Part shown: positions 35,051 to 43,842 of the stretch, one piece after another
Position numbering within the stretch: position 1 is the stretch's first letter
Layout: each line of letters starts with the position of its first letter
Origin: Neobacillus niacini
Lineage (GTDB): Bacteria; Bacillota; Bacilli; Bacillales; Cytobacillaceae
Assembly: GCF_019749295.1 (NCBI RefSeq)
Contig: NZ_JACWFG010000018.1
Coordinates: forward strand, 51,890-115,889
Reading direction: 5' to 3'
DNA length: 64,000 nucleotides
Notes under the pieces: generated by a model
The model's input: the letters and a program-made list of their open reading frames with translations, nothing else
What the model was told of the DNA's origin: nothing
Database searches by the model: none
Translations under genes and position numbers: made by a program

Positions 35051-35644
35051 ATGATGGAAAAAATCAGTGAGATAATCGAACAGCTAGGTTTAGATTCAAA
35101 CCTAACAGTAGATGAAATACCGAATATTGATTTGTATATGGACCAGGTGATTCAGTTATTTGAAAATAAATTTGCAGATTCCAAACGCAATGACGAAGAA
35201 AAGATCCTTACCAAAACAATGATCAATAACTATGCGAAAGGGAAGCTTATTTTTCCGATAAAGAATAAGAAGTACTCCAAAGAGCATTTGATTTTAATGA
35301 GTTTAATTTATCAACTAAAAGGGGCTCTTTCCATTAACGATATTCAGACAACACTTGATGGGATAAATAAAAGAATTGTTAAAGAGGATATCGAGATAGA
35401 TTCTTTTTACAATAGTTATTTAAGCCTCGCTCAAAAAAACGTGGTGGATTTTAATGAGGATATTAATGAGCGGGTAAAGGATGTCAAGGAAGAAGTATCG
35501 AAAATGGAAGATCGAAACGCTCCGTATCTTGAGCAGGTTCTGATGATTTCTGCCCTCGTTCACATGAGTAATTTATACCGAAAAGTCGCTGAAAAACTGG
35601 TTGATGAAATTGTTGTTGAGAAAGAAGGAAAGCGTCATAGATGA
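35051..35644 (+). CDS. DUF1836-family protein
   Basis: This cytoplasmic protein of about 198 residues matches DUF1836: an acidic N-terminal part, then ILTKTMINNYAKGKLIFP and YSKEHLILMSLIYQLKG, which look like a winged-helix DNA-binding region. The CGGAG ribosome site favours the ATG at 35051 or 35054 over the one at 35036. It is likely a regulator, but targets are unknown. Its stop lies eight bases from the convergent neighbour. Confidence 0.8.
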   Translation: MMEKISEIIEQLGLDSNLTVDEIPNIDLYMDQVIQLFENKFADSKRNDEEKILTKTMINNYAKGKLIFPIKNKKYSKEHLILMSLIYQLKGALSINDIQTTLDGINKRIVKEDIEIDSFYNSYLSLAQKNVVDFNEDINERVKDVKEEVSKMEDRNAPYLEQVLMISALVHMSNLYRKVAEKLVDEIVVEKEGKRHR

Positions 35645-35652
35645 AATGACGC

Positions 35653-37209
35653 TTATTCTAATTCCTTCACTTGATGTACATGGACATCTTCTACCTCTTT
35701 ACCTATATCAATTGCCTTTGGGGCAGAGTCACAAGTCTTAACATTATGGATAGAAACAGAATCAGCCCGGTTTTCACCGCCGTAAACTTTAATATCTGAA
35801 CCAGCACTTTTAAATCCATGAATTGAAATATTATCTAAAGCTACATTTCTTGCTCGATATTGTATCGCAATAACGGGGTTACCTTGGTAGTTATAATCGG
35901 GATCGCCAATCAATGTGAAATGATTAATAATGACATGTTTATAAGCCGATACTACTAAGGCCCGCGGTGTGGAATCCTTATATAAGTCAGTAAAAATGGG
36001 TGCATTTGCTACAAGATTCATTGCTGTAATATTAAAAGCTGATTTTGATTCGCAGTCAGTACTTTTGTGGTGCCCGATATGGCGGAAGTTATAGGAACGA
36101 TTATCGTTTACAGAGATATGACCAAGTATTTGAATATTTGAGGCAGCGGAAGAATTCTGATGGGCTTTCACTTCAATGCCTCCAAAGCACCTGGCCGAAG
36201 AATTATTAACCAAAAGCACATTTCTTGAACCATCATCTACTTCAAACCCATTTGAATTCGAAAAACCTTTCTTATGGGCTCGTCCGCTTGGGTCACACAT
36301 ATGTGAATTCGAAATGAAAATATAGTCACTATGATGGGTCGTTATTCCGTCATCTCCAAAACCATAACCAGTTAACCCATCCAGCCAAACATATTTACTG
36401 CCGCCTCTGGCGCGGAATCCATCTCCAGCATAATTGTATAGAGTGGAGGAAATATCAAAGCAATGCAGCCCAGGATTGATTCCTTCAACATCCTTTACCC
36501 AGCCATAGGTTATGTTTGCATACGTTAAACAGCTGGAATGATTGCCCCAAGTACTCGTTTTTTGTACAGCCCCCAGTCTTTCGACATTCCAATCAAGCGT
36601 CATTCCCTGAACAAGCAAATGATGATTTCCCTTCCAATGGTTTGCGTTGGTAATTAATCGTGTCCCTTTGGGAGCTTTGTGATGCAGTTTAATCGTTGTT
36701 TTACCTTTTCCAGCCCCAGCGAGATAGGTCCAAGATGGCAGAACAATCCCTTTGGTAATAAAGCTTCCTTCTGGAACGTTTACTTTGACGAATCCCTTTC
36801 CAATCGCTCTTTTAAAAGCAGCTGTGTTATCTGTTTTTCCATCCCCAACCCCGCCATAATCCTCAATATTTACCTCCCTGGTAATTCTGCTCACTAAGTT
36901 TTCATACTCGTCATCTAGTTTCGGTTTCCATTCAGGATACACATTCCCTTTAGGATCGACGGAAACTTTTACAGGCTCCAGAATGTTATAGGGCTTGGCG
37001 AAGAATCTAAATAATCCCTCTATTATCTTTCGTGTAAAAGGAACTGTGAATGTTGACTTGTTGAAAGAGGGGACGGGCTTGTTCTCACGGCATTGATGAA
37101 AAATCTGCTCTGTCTCTATTATGGCTTTTTCTATATCAAGATCTTTTCCGGTAATCTCTATAAGCAATTCCCTATTTTCCCGCGGGTCATGGGATTTATT
37201 AAATTTCAT
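35653..37209 (-). CDS. Right-handed beta-helix protein, pectate-lyase-3 superfamily
   Basis: This is a 518-residue protein with a helical N-terminal region (residues about 1-100). From VNIEDYGGVGDGKTDNTAAF (about 113-132) it has the pectate-lyase-3/GH28-like parallel beta-helix entry motif also found in phage tail proteins and YobO. Repeated short strands with HH, GGDD-like and Asn ladders follow (for example GFGDDGITTHHSDY). No signal peptide or membrane anchor is visible, which is odd for a polysaccharide-degrading enzyme. It could be a spore, cell-surface or phage-derived protein; function is open. Confidence 0.8.
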   Translation of the reverse strand: MKFNKSHDPRENRELLIEITGKDLDIEKAIIETEQIFHQCRENKPVPSFNKSTFTVPFTRKIIEGLFRFFAKPYNILEPVKVSVDPKGNVYPEWKPKLDDEYENLVSRITREVNIEDYGGVGDGKTDNTAAFKRAIGKGFVKVNVPEGSFITKGIVLPSWTYLAGAGKGKTTIKLHHKAPKGTRLITNANHWKGNHHLLVQGMTLDWNVERLGAVQKTSTWGNHSSCLTYANITYGWVKDVEGINPGLHCFDISSTLYNYAGDGFRARGGSKYVWLDGLTGYGFGDDGITTHHSDYIFISNSHMCDPSGRAHKKGFSNSNGFEVDDGSRNVLLVNNSSARCFGGIEVKAHQNSSAASNIQILGHISVNDNRSYNFRHIGHHKSTDCESKSAFNITAMNLVANAPIFTDLYKDSTPRALVVSAYKHVIINHFTLIGDPDYNYQGNPVIAIQYRARNVALDNISIHGFKSAGSDIKVYGGENRADSVSIHNVKTCDSAPKAIDIGKEVEDVHVHQVKELE

Positions 37210-37376
37210 TATTCTTCTTCACTCCAAGAAAAAAACATTTATAAAACTATTATTGCCGATTAGCAGGAAAAGCTCTAGTAAAGTGGAAAACCGAACTTTT
37301 TGTGAACAAAGAGGTCGCGGCTTAGGTATATAGAATAGATACTATGAACGTTAATTTTGAAAGGGGGGACCCAGCT

Positions 37377-38279
37377 ATGAAATACAAAAAAACGATAAGT
37401 TTACTCGTTATCATTGTTGCCATACTTTCTATCTTTTCAACGTCTTTTGCCATCTTCTCGAATCAAGGTCAAGGAGAATACGAATACAAGTCCTTATATG
37501 GAGAGAGTGTCTCAATCTATGGGAAAGGGCTTTATGAGCATGACTCGGTATCAATGGCTGCACAAGCCATTGCACAGGATTATGTTACGCTTTTCTTAGG
37601 AGTTCCCTTGCTGCTGCTATCCTTTTATTTGTATAGAAAAGGTTTGCTTAAAGGCAGCCTGCTACAAACGGGTACATTAGGATATTTTCTATACACCTAC
37701 GCCTCTTACTCCTTCCTTTCCATGTACAATTCAATGTTTCTAGTCTATGTTGCCCTCATGTCAGCCAGTTTCTTTGCCTTTACACTCATGATGATGTCTT
37801 ATGATATTAACTCTTTGCCTTTATTTTTTTCAGAAAAGATGCCAGTAAAGTTTTTAGGCGGGTTCTTACTATTCGTCTCTTTTGTTTTTGGGATGATGTG
37901 GACGGGGAAGCTGGGTTTTCCGCTAATGAACCATACATTACCTCCGGGAGATTTACAGCACTACACAACATTTGTGATTCAAGCACTAGACCTTGGCTTT
38001 GTAGTACCTGTGGGCTTGCTAGCCGGTGTCTTACTTATTATGAGAAAACCATTTGGCTACCTGCTTGCGCCTGTAATCATCATTAAAGAAATAACATTAC
38101 TGACAGCAATGACTTCAATGATCTTTCTTCAAATAAAAGCGGGAGTGCAGATAGGCGGCTTATTGATATGGAGCATAATTCTGTTTAATCTCTTGGTAAT
38201 TTACTGCATGATATTAGTTTTAAAAAACATAAAGGAGACCAAAGAGCCAACAAGTTCTTCGGGTATGTCCTTAAACTAA
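37377..38279 (+). CDS. Multi-pass membrane protein of unknown function
   Basis: This 300-residue protein starts at 37377 behind AAGGGGGGA; a frame beginning at 37344 is less likely. It has a first hydrophobic segment at residues about 7-27, an external loop with KSLYGESVSIYGKGLYEHDSV, and then seven or so membrane helices. I recognise no family. It is followed by a hairpin and a convergent gene. Confidence 0.75.
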   Translation: MKYKKTISLLVIIVAILSIFSTSFAIFSNQGQGEYEYKSLYGESVSIYGKGLYEHDSVSMAAQAIAQDYVTLFLGVPLLLLSFYLYRKGLLKGSLLQTGTLGYFLYTYASYSFLSMYNSMFLVYVALMSASFFAFTLMMMSYDINSLPLFFSEKMPVKFLGGFLLFVSFVFGMMWTGKLGFPLMNHTLPPGDLQHYTTFVIQALDLGFVVPVGLLAGVLLIMRKPFGYLLAPVIIIKEITLLTAMTSMIFLQIKAGVQIGGLLIWSIILFNLLVIYCMILVLKNIKETKEPTSSSGMSLN

Positions 38280-38285
38280 TTACAA

Positions 38286-38313
38286 AAGAGCTGTTTGATT
38301 CCCAAACAGCTCT
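38286..38313. terminator. Hairpin between convergent genes
   Basis: AGAGCTGTTTG and CAAACAGCTCT form an 11-bp stem in the 44-bp gap. The U-tract is poor on both sides, so termination efficiency is uncertain. Confidence 0.6.
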
Positions 38314-38323
38314 GACTCTTCCT

Positions 38324-39070
38324 TTAAATGTAAAAACCTGCAGCCAACATCCCCATTGGAAGGCTTCCTGCAATACAAAGTCTCGACATACTAACCTTTC
38401 CATAAAGGGTTACGGTACCGATTTTAAGGTCCCAGGTGGACATTCCGTGCCCCTTCAGGTCCCGATAGGAAAAAATGAAGCAAATAAAATTTAAAATAGG
38501 GATTCCGAATCCCATACCCGCAGCGCTAACAAAAATACTTCGCTTAAGGGCAGTTTTGAAATCGACTTTATCACCATGTATGCTTTTAATCTTAGTATTT
38601 AAGAAAGCCCTTCCAAAAGTATTGCCAAAAATAGCAATAATCGCCGGTTCAACGATAATCCAGAGGAATAAACTTATGATAAATATATATAAATTTGAGA
38701 TTTCTGCGACGAACGATGGAGAAAGAATAGAGACAAATAGAATGAAAAGTATTGAAAATAAGGAAAGGTCGAATAGTCTAGCAAGGTAACGTACATAAGG
38801 TCTTCCAGCAGGATAGGTCGCTTCTTCATATTCTTCTTTTGTTTTAAACTTATCTGGGAACAGGTGGATTCGAGTGGATTCAAAAATACTTTCTGAGAAA
38901 GTTGCAAGGTTTTTGGCCATTTGCCAGCTGCTCATTGATTTGTTCCATACAAAGGTATCACCAGAAAGTACTCTTTGTTCTATTAACTTCTTTAATTCAA
39001 ATAGGCAGACAGGACCTTGCTGCTCAGAATCTTTAATAAAAAACCAAACATTTTCCTTATTTGATTCCAT
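38324..39070 (-). CDS. GYF_2-RDD domain membrane protein
   Basis: This 248-residue protein combines an N-terminal GYF_2-like domain (WFFIKDSEQQGPVCLFELKK, with a later WQMA) with a C-terminal RDD domain. The latter has ARLFDLSLFSILF at the first helix, EPAIIAIFGNTFGRAFLNTKI and a last helix pair. RDD proteins are membrane proteins, some linked to ion or stress tolerance. The N-terminal module may bind protein partners. ATG start, single leftward gene. Confidence 0.85.
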   Translation of the reverse strand: MESNKENVWFFIKDSEQQGPVCLFELKKLIEQRVLSGDTFVWNKSMSSWQMAKNLATFSESIFESTRIHLFPDKFKTKEEYEEATYPAGRPYVRYLARLFDLSLFSILFILFVSILSPSFVAEISNLYIFIISLFLWIIVEPAIIAIFGNTFGRAFLNTKIKSIHGDKVDFKTALKRSIFVSAAGMGFGIPILNFICFIFSYRDLKGHGMSTWDLKIGTVTLYGKVSMSRLCIAGSLPMGMLAAGFYI

Positions 39071-39197
39071 TTTATCGCCCCCGATTAGGTAAATTATACC
39101 ATGTTAGGTTAAGGGCCATTTTTGTCAGTTTTGTGTATTTTGAATATTTTTTACCCATTAGCTTCAAAATACTAACATACGTTCGGAGGTGGGAGCT

Positions 39198-39512
39198 ATG
39201 GAAGATAAGAATTATGAGAAGATTTATGAGGAATATAAGCAGCAAAGTGAGCAGCAAGCACAGTTAGAGGCAGATCAAGGCAATCCTAATGGAAAAGAGG
39301 AATTTACAGCCGTTAGAAAAAACGATGATGGGGATATCATTGCCTTTAAAACAAGTACAGGCAGAGAACTGGATTACATTACCGCTTTAACAGAAGCAAA
39401 ATCAGGTCAGATTGCACATGTAGATGTGTTTCATAAGTATGGAAGAGATATCATACGAAGTGAACCAGATGGGATAAAAGAAAACAATCTTGACCGACTG
39501 CCTGAATTCTAA
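39198..39512 (+). CDS. DUF3892-family protein
   Basis: This 104-residue hydrophilic protein has a Gln/Glu-rich N-terminal helix and then the DUF3892 core: FTAVRKNDDGDIIAFKTSTG, the EL DYITALTEAKSGQI region and DVFHKYGRDIIRSEPDG. The ATG at 39198 follows GGAGGTGGG; a GTG nine bases earlier overlaps that site. Function unknown. It has its own terminator. Confidence 0.85.
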   Translation: MEDKNYEKIYEEYKQQSEQQAQLEADQGNPNGKEEFTAVRKNDDGDIIAFKTSTGRELDYITALTEAKSGQIAHVDVFHKYGRDIIRSEPDGIKENNLDRLPEF

Positions 39513-39520
39513 ATCATTAG

Positions 39521-39556
39521 TGGAGCAGCACAAAGGAGCTGCTCCCTTTCTTTTAT
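39521..39556 (+). terminator. Terminator of the DUF3892 gene
   Basis: GGAGCAGC and GCTGCTCC form an 8-bp stem followed by CTTTCTTTTATTT. Confidence 0.85.
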
Positions 39557-39607
39557 TTGGCTCTGTTATTATTCATTGTTGATTTTCGTACAGGGTTAAA
39601 AATTCAT

Positions 39608-39826
39608 AGGCGGAGAATTTCCGTCTATTGTTTATAGAGGAACCTTTAGAAGCAGATATAAGCGGAGATATTCCGCTTAAATTGCTTTAAATAAGTCAAA
39701 TTACAAGGATTTGAGAACAATAAGCGGAAAAACTCCGCCTATTTATAAGGAAATGATAGTATTTCCCATTTTAAACGGAAAAACTCCGCTTATTTTTCAA
39801 ACACGGCAAAATCAATATTCCGCTTA
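39608..39826. repeat. Degenerate tandem hairpin repeat, array D
   Basis: Short inverted repeats of the form AAGCGGA-N4-TCCGCTT start near 39610, 39662, 39724 and 39775 (spacings 52, 62 and 51), with a decayed last copy ending near 39826. Sequence between the hairpins is poorly conserved. It occupies most of the 462-bp gap between the DUF3892 gene and the next gene, in which I see no other feature. Confidence 0.8.
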
Positions 39827-39974
39827 ACAGAGCCTTTTGTTAGAAAAAGGATTTTTCCTATTTTAATGGAATATAAAAGATGAAAAGGACTTAAATATAT
39901 TGTTATGGGACCTAGTCTGCAGGAGTCATAATGTTATAGAATAAGAGAAATTCTTAGAGGAAAAGGTGGTTGGT

Positions 39975-40232
39975 ATGTTTTTTCTTTTGTTAACTGCGAT
40001 GATTATTTCTTTTGTAGTTGCTGTTACGTTATTACTAAATGGTGAAATGGTAATTGGCATAATTGCTGCTGCTATAGGTATTTTAATGTTGCTGTTCGTG
40101 CTTTTTTATTATGGAAAAAAGAGGTATCGAAAAAAGAAAAAGGGTGATTGTACGCCAGATTGCCCAGATTTCGATTGTGGACCAGACTGTGACGGAGGGC
40201 CAGATTGTGATTGCGGACCAAATTGTAATTAA
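39975..40232 (+). CDS. Small membrane protein with Cys/Asp-rich tail
   Basis: This 85-residue protein has two membrane helices (residues about 1-21 and 27-48), a basic YGKKRYRKKKKG stretch and a C-terminal tail with eight Cys, in which DC recurs (CTPDCPDFDCGPDC and so on). The tail could bind metal or form disulfides. The ATG follows AAAAGGTGG; a GTG nine bases earlier overlaps that site. Its stop lies seven bases before the likely start of the DUF2085 gene. Confidence 0.75.
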   Translation: MFFLLLTAMIISFVVAVTLLLNGEMVIGIIAAAIGILMLLFVLFYYGKKRYRKKKKGDCTPDCPDFDCGPDCDGGPDCDCGPNCN

Positions 40233-40239
40233 ACTGAAG

Positions 40240-40563
40240 GTGCTGACTGATATTGTACCTTGTCATCGAATGAAGTCTAGAAGTCTAACAATAAAAGGGC
40301 ATACGCTTCCACTATGCGCTAGGTGCACGGGGATCTTATTGGGGTATTTATTTTTTCCTTTATTATTAATAGTTCCAATAAATCAGCCGCTTTGGCTGGG
40401 GATTGTATTAAATCTTCCCATGGTCTTGGACGGATGGACCCAAAAAAGGAAACTTCGATTGAGTAATAATCCATTGAGGTTAACAACGGGAATCGTAAGC
40501 GGTTTAGGTCAGAGTATTATTATCGTGAGTATCAGCCAAGGGATTATTTCTCTTGTATTGTAA
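40240..40563 (+). CDS. DUF2085 membrane protein
   Basis: About 107 residues match DUF2085: CHRMKSRSLTIKGHTLPLCARCTGI with conserved Cys and His, then two to three membrane helices. The start is uncertain. GTG at 40240 fits the family length, but the frame stays open back to 40111 inside the Cys/Asp-tail gene. The upstream extension mirrors the other frame's repeat and looks non-coding. Translational coupling to the preceding gene is likely. Confidence 0.75.
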   Translation: MLTDIVPCHRMKSRSLTIKGHTLPLCARCTGILLGYLFFPLLLIVPINQPLWLGIVLNLPMVLDGWTQKRKLRLSNNPLRLTTGIVSGLGQSIIIVSISQGIISLVL

Positions 40564-40646
40564 CACAAGTGCGCTATTATCCGTTTCATACTTGTCCTGC
40601 AAAGCATAGTATAAGACAGGTCGGTATGAAAGGATGATGTTAATTG

Positions 40647-40739
40647 TTGGACTCTTTATTTGAGTTTTTATCACAGCTGCTCACAATGGTCTATCAATTT
40701 ATTTTATATATTTTAGAAACATTCCAAAATATTTTATAA
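40647..40739 (+). CDS. Possible 30-residue hydrophobic peptide
   Basis: A TTG-started frame behind AAGGATGATG encodes a 30-residue peptide that begins MDSLFEFLSQLL and ends ETFQNIL. It would form a single amphipathic or membrane helix with four acidic and no basic side chains. A terminator follows immediately. It could be a small membrane toxin or modulin-like peptide, or chance. No antisense RNA is evident. Confidence 0.35.
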   Translation: MDSLFEFLSQLLTMVYQFILYILETFQNIL

Positions 40740-40768
40740 AAGGTCTAATGCATGGCCTTTTTTTTGTT
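40738..40768 (+). terminator. Terminator before the HIT gene
   Basis: AAAGGTC and GGCCTTT pair, followed by a run of T. It ends the DUF2085 transcript and the tiny frame. Confidence 0.8.
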
Positions 40769-40803
40769 AAAGTAGAACGTAAAGAAGCGAAGGTTGTGAA
40801 AAA

Positions 40804-41229
40804 ATGGAATGCTTGGGATGTAATTTGGCTAATAAAAATCTGCCTGTTCATGTTGTTTTTGAAGATGAGTATGTTTGTTGTTTCTTAGACCATGAGCCAT
40901 TTAATGAAGGGCATATTATGATATTGCCTAAAAAACATGTTTATGATGTAGAAGAACTTAACGAAAAAACAGCCAATTCAATTATGAAGGCATCAATTCT
41001 TTTATCAAAAGCAATAAAAAAACTGTTTAATCCAGATGGGATCACCATCTGCCAAAATGGCGGGATTTTTAATGAATTAACACATTATCATATGCATGTG
41101 GTCCCTAGATATAGAGGACAGTCATTTGGAGATTTCTATTTAGAAGATGAGATTGTGATAGAAGATGAAACGAAGTTAAAAGAGACTGCTAGAAAACTAA
41201 TTAAGGCAATTAGTGAATTAAACAAATAA
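40804..41229 (+). CDS. HIT-family nucleotide hydrolase
   Basis: This 141-residue histidine-triad protein has the triad HYHMHVVPR at residues 94-102, with His94, His96 and His98. The N-terminal CLGCNLAN carries a CxxC-like pair that may bind zinc, and PFNEGHIMILPKKH is the family loop. Such proteins cleave nucleoside phosphoramidates, dinucleoside polyphosphates or similar. It starts a rightward run of small enzyme genes; the next gene is 10 bp away. Confidence 0.9.
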   Translation: MECLGCNLANKNLPVHVVFEDEYVCCFLDHEPFNEGHIMILPKKHVYDVEELNEKTANSIMKASILLSKAIKKLFNPDGITICQNGGIFNELTHYHMHVVPRYRGQSFGDFYLEDEIVIEDETKLKETARKLIKAISELNK

Positions 41230-41239
41230 GGAGAAACTA

Positions 41240-41863
41240 ATGATCACTTTATACATAACAAGACACGGTGAAACAGAATGGAATACTGAAAAAAGAATGC
41301 AAGGCTGGCTGGATTCAAATCTAACGGAAAACGGCATAAAAAATGCAGTATGTTTAGGCGAAAGATTGAAAGAAACAGAGGTAACAGCCATTTATTCCAG
41401 TACAAGCGGGAGGACGAAAGCCACTACTAATTTGATACGTGGTGAAAGAGATATTCCGATCATTTACGATGAAAATTTAAGGGAAATTAAACTGGGTCAA
41501 TGGGAAGGAAAAACTCATTCTTCCATTAAAGAAATGTATGGAACAGAGTTCGAGGCATTCTGGAATACACCACATCTATTTACGAATGATGGAGGAGAGA
41601 CGTTCGAAGAAACACGTGCAAGAGCCATTAAGGTTTTAAATCGAATAAAAAGAGAATATAAATCTGGAAATATATTGATTGTTACTCATTCTGTCGTCAT
41701 CAAATGCTTGTATACATTCTTTAAGAATATACCAATTGAAAATTTATGGGACCCTCCCTATATACATGATACAAGTCTTACGATTGTGGAAATGAATGAA
41801 AATGGTTTTAAACTCATAGTAGAAGGAGATATCACTCATTTGGAAACGGCAAATTTTATTTAG
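41240..41863 (+). CDS. Histidine phosphatase-family protein
   Basis: This 207-residue phosphoglycerate-mutase-like phosphatase has the catalytic motif TRHGETEWN (His9), second-site VTHSVVIK and the acidic LREIKLGQWEGK. Substrates of this family range from sugar phosphates to cobalamin intermediates. AAGGAG precedes the ATG. It lies ten bases after the HIT gene and 17 before the GNAT start, which suggests one operon. Confidence 0.9.
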   Translation: MITLYITRHGETEWNTEKRMQGWLDSNLTENGIKNAVCLGERLKETEVTAIYSSTSGRTKATTNLIRGERDIPIIYDENLREIKLGQWEGKTHSSIKEMYGTEFEAFWNTPHLFTNDGGETFEETRARAIKVLNRIKREYKSGNILIVTHSVVIKCLYTFFKNIPIENLWDPPYIHDTSLTIVEMNENGFKLIVEGDITHLETANFI

Positions 41864-41880
41864 AAGGAGGTATGGCCAAT

Positions 41881-42366
41881 TTGGACGTTAGATTAGAAAA
41901 AGCAGTAAATACAGATGCAAAAGCGATTTTTGATATACAGGTAGATGCCTTTATGCCCTTGCTTGAAAAATATAAAGATTACCAGAAAAATCCAGCAAAT
42001 GAAACCATCGAACGAGTCATTACCAGAATAAACAATCCTCAAGGGGGATTTTATAAAATACTGGCTGATCACCATCTTGTGGGTGCTATTTGTGTACATT
42101 GGAAAGTGGAGAAACAATTTTGGATAAGTCCTATGTTTATTCTTCCTGAACATCAAGGGAAGGGGATTGCCCAAAAGGCTATTGCTCATGTGGAAAAATT
42201 GTTTCCTCAGGCTATTAGCTGGGAATTGGCAACCATTTTGGAGGAAGAACGTAATTGCTGCTTATATGAAAAATTGGGATATATAAAAACAGGTGTTAAA
42301 AAGGTCTTAAATGAACAAACAACACTTATTTTTTATAAAAAAGAAATGGAGGCGGGGACAGATTAA
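41881..42366 (+). CDS. GNAT-family acetyltransferase
   Basis: This is a GNAT of 161 residues when started at TTG 41881. The AAGGAGG site sits ten bases before it, whereas the ATG at 41872 is separated from that site by a single base. The acetyl-CoA loop reads PEHQGKGIAQKAI, and YEKLGYIKTG gives the C-terminal signature. Substrate unknown. The end overlaps the next gene's frame by up to 56 bp. Confidence 0.87.
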   Translation: MDVRLEKAVNTDAKAIFDIQVDAFMPLLEKYKDYQKNPANETIERVITRINNPQGGFYKILADHHLVGAICVHWKVEKQFWISPMFILPEHQGKGIAQKAIAHVEKLFPQAISWELATILEEERNCCLYEKLGYIKTGVKKVLNEQTTLIFYKKEMEAGTD

Positions 42367-43069
42367 AAGACTGGAAGCATACAAAGCAGCTGATCTATTT
42401 ATCATGAACCATTTTCCGAATTGTGATGGTGCCTTGTTAGCAGGGAGTGTTGTTCGAGGCGAGGCCACAAAAACATCTGACCTTGATATTGTTATATTTG
42501 ACTGTAACCTTAAATCTGCATTTAGAGAGTCAGTCATTGAATATGGTTGGAGTATAGAGATTTTTGTACATAATTTTACCTCTTATAAGGACTTTTTTAA
42601 AAGTGATTGTGAACGAGCACGACCTTCCTTGCCTAAAATGGTTTCGGAGGGAATCGTAATAAAAGATACTGGAATAATCGAGCCTATAAAACAAGAGGCA
42701 AGAGAATTATTGGAGAAGGGACCTGAGGAATGGTCATCTGAGACAATAACATTTAAACGCTATTTTATTACAGATGCGCTTGATGATTTTATAGGGTGTA
42801 CCATGCGGGCGGAAGAAATATTTATTGCTAATACACTAGCTGAATTAGTTAGTGAATTTGTGTTAAGGACAAACCGACAATGGATAGGAGCATCCAAATG
42901 GGTAATACGCTCATTAAGAAACTATGATGAAAACTTTGCAAATCGATTTGTCGAGGCGTTTGACACTTTTTATAAAACGGGTAATAAGGATTTAATTATC
43001 GTATTGGTTGATGAGATTTTGCAGCCATATGGCGGACGGCTATTTCACGGCTTCTCATTAGGAAAATAA
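42311..43069 (+). CDS. Nucleotidyltransferase-domain protein
   Basis: This protein of up to 252 residues has a minimal polymerase-beta-type nucleotidyltransferase site: AGSVVRGEA with the paired Asp57 and Asp59 (SDLDIVIFD), numbered from the ATG at 42311. A helical C-terminal domain follows. The start is doubtful. The only good ribosome site, GGAGG at 42348-42352, points to a codon near 42362 (ATT) rather than any ATG. Related proteins modify antibiotics or proteins; the role here is unknown. Confidence 0.82.
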   Translation: MNKQHLFFIKKKWRRGQIKRLEAYKAADLFIMNHFPNCDGALLAGSVVRGEATKTSDLDIVIFDCNLKSAFRESVIEYGWSIEIFVHNFTSYKDFFKSDCERARPSLPKMVSEGIVIKDTGIIEPIKQEARELLEKGPEEWSSETITFKRYFITDALDDFIGCTMRAEEIFIANTLAELVSEFVLRTNRQWIGASKWVIRSLRNYDENFANRFVEAFDTFYKTGNKDLIIVLVDEILQPYGGRLFHGFSLGK

Positions 43070-43151
43070 TAATCTGGTTCATACCAGTATTAAAAATGGT
43101 AAAATCACACATACTTTCCTCATTAAGATACTTTAATATAGGGGGAGTAGT

Positions 43152-43727
43152 ATGCATTGGTATGAGAAGTTAAATCAATATTTTCCTGTGGTAGAAATGA
43201 AGTCTAGAGAGCATATGGAGACTTTGTTGAAAGAGCGTTCTGATATTTATCATAAAGACGAAGGGCCGAATCATGTTTTGATGTATGCAGAATTAGAGGA
43301 TTTTGTATTTATTGATTATCTATTTGTTTCAAAAGATGCACGCGGGCAGGGGCTTGGTCATAAGCTTATCGAAAAAATGAAACAAAAAGGAAAGCCAATT
43401 ATCCTTGAAGTTGAACCGGTTAACTATGAAGACAGTGATACAGGAAAAAGGCTTCATTTTTATAAACGCGAGGGATTCGAGCACGCAAATTCAATCGGGT
43501 ATGAAAGACGGTCGCTGGCGACAAATGAGGTTAATAAAATGGAGATTCTCTATTGGGCACCTAATCAAGAGTCGGAAGAGCTGATATTTGAAGGCATGAA
43601 AAAGACGTATAATAAGATACATACCTATAAGGATCAACATTTTTATGGCGAGTCGTACCAACCTGTTGAAGAGGTCTTGACCTTTACCGAAAATCCCCAA
43701 AATCAAAATATTTTAGATGAATTATAA
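43152..43727 (+). CDS. GNAT-family acetyltransferase
   Basis: This 191-residue protein has a GNAT fold with the cofactor loop SKDARGQGLGHKLIEKM near residues 66-82 and the strand YKREGFEHANSIGYERR. A C-terminal extension of about 55 residues follows. AGGGGGAG precedes the ATG. Substrate unknown. Confidence 0.85.
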   Translation: MHWYEKLNQYFPVVEMKSREHMETLLKERSDIYHKDEGPNHVLMYAELEDFVFIDYLFVSKDARGQGLGHKLIEKMKQKGKPIILEVEPVNYEDSDTGKRLHFYKREGFEHANSIGYERRSLATNEVNKMEILYWAPNQESEELIFEGMKKTYNKIHTYKDQHFYGESYQPVEEVLTFTENPQNQNILDEL

Positions 43728-43772
43728 AGTAGTGCTTTGCTCCTGATGGGGTAATGCACTTTTCCTTTTTTT
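43727..43772 (+). terminator. Terminator after the GNAT gene
   Basis: AGTGC and GCACT flank a long loop and are followed by a T-rich run (TTTTCCTTTTTTT). The stem is short. Confidence 0.55.
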
Positions 43773-43842
43773 AGGAAGGATTAATAGGTTTAAATGATGA
43801 ATATATAGTGTTGAGATTTTTTTAAAAATGGAGGTATAACAT

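Noticed and set aside
40111..40239. N-terminal extension of the DUF2085 protein
   Set aside because: The extra part reads IVDQTV/IVIADQIV-like repeats that mirror the Cys/Asp repeat of the overlapping gene in another frame.
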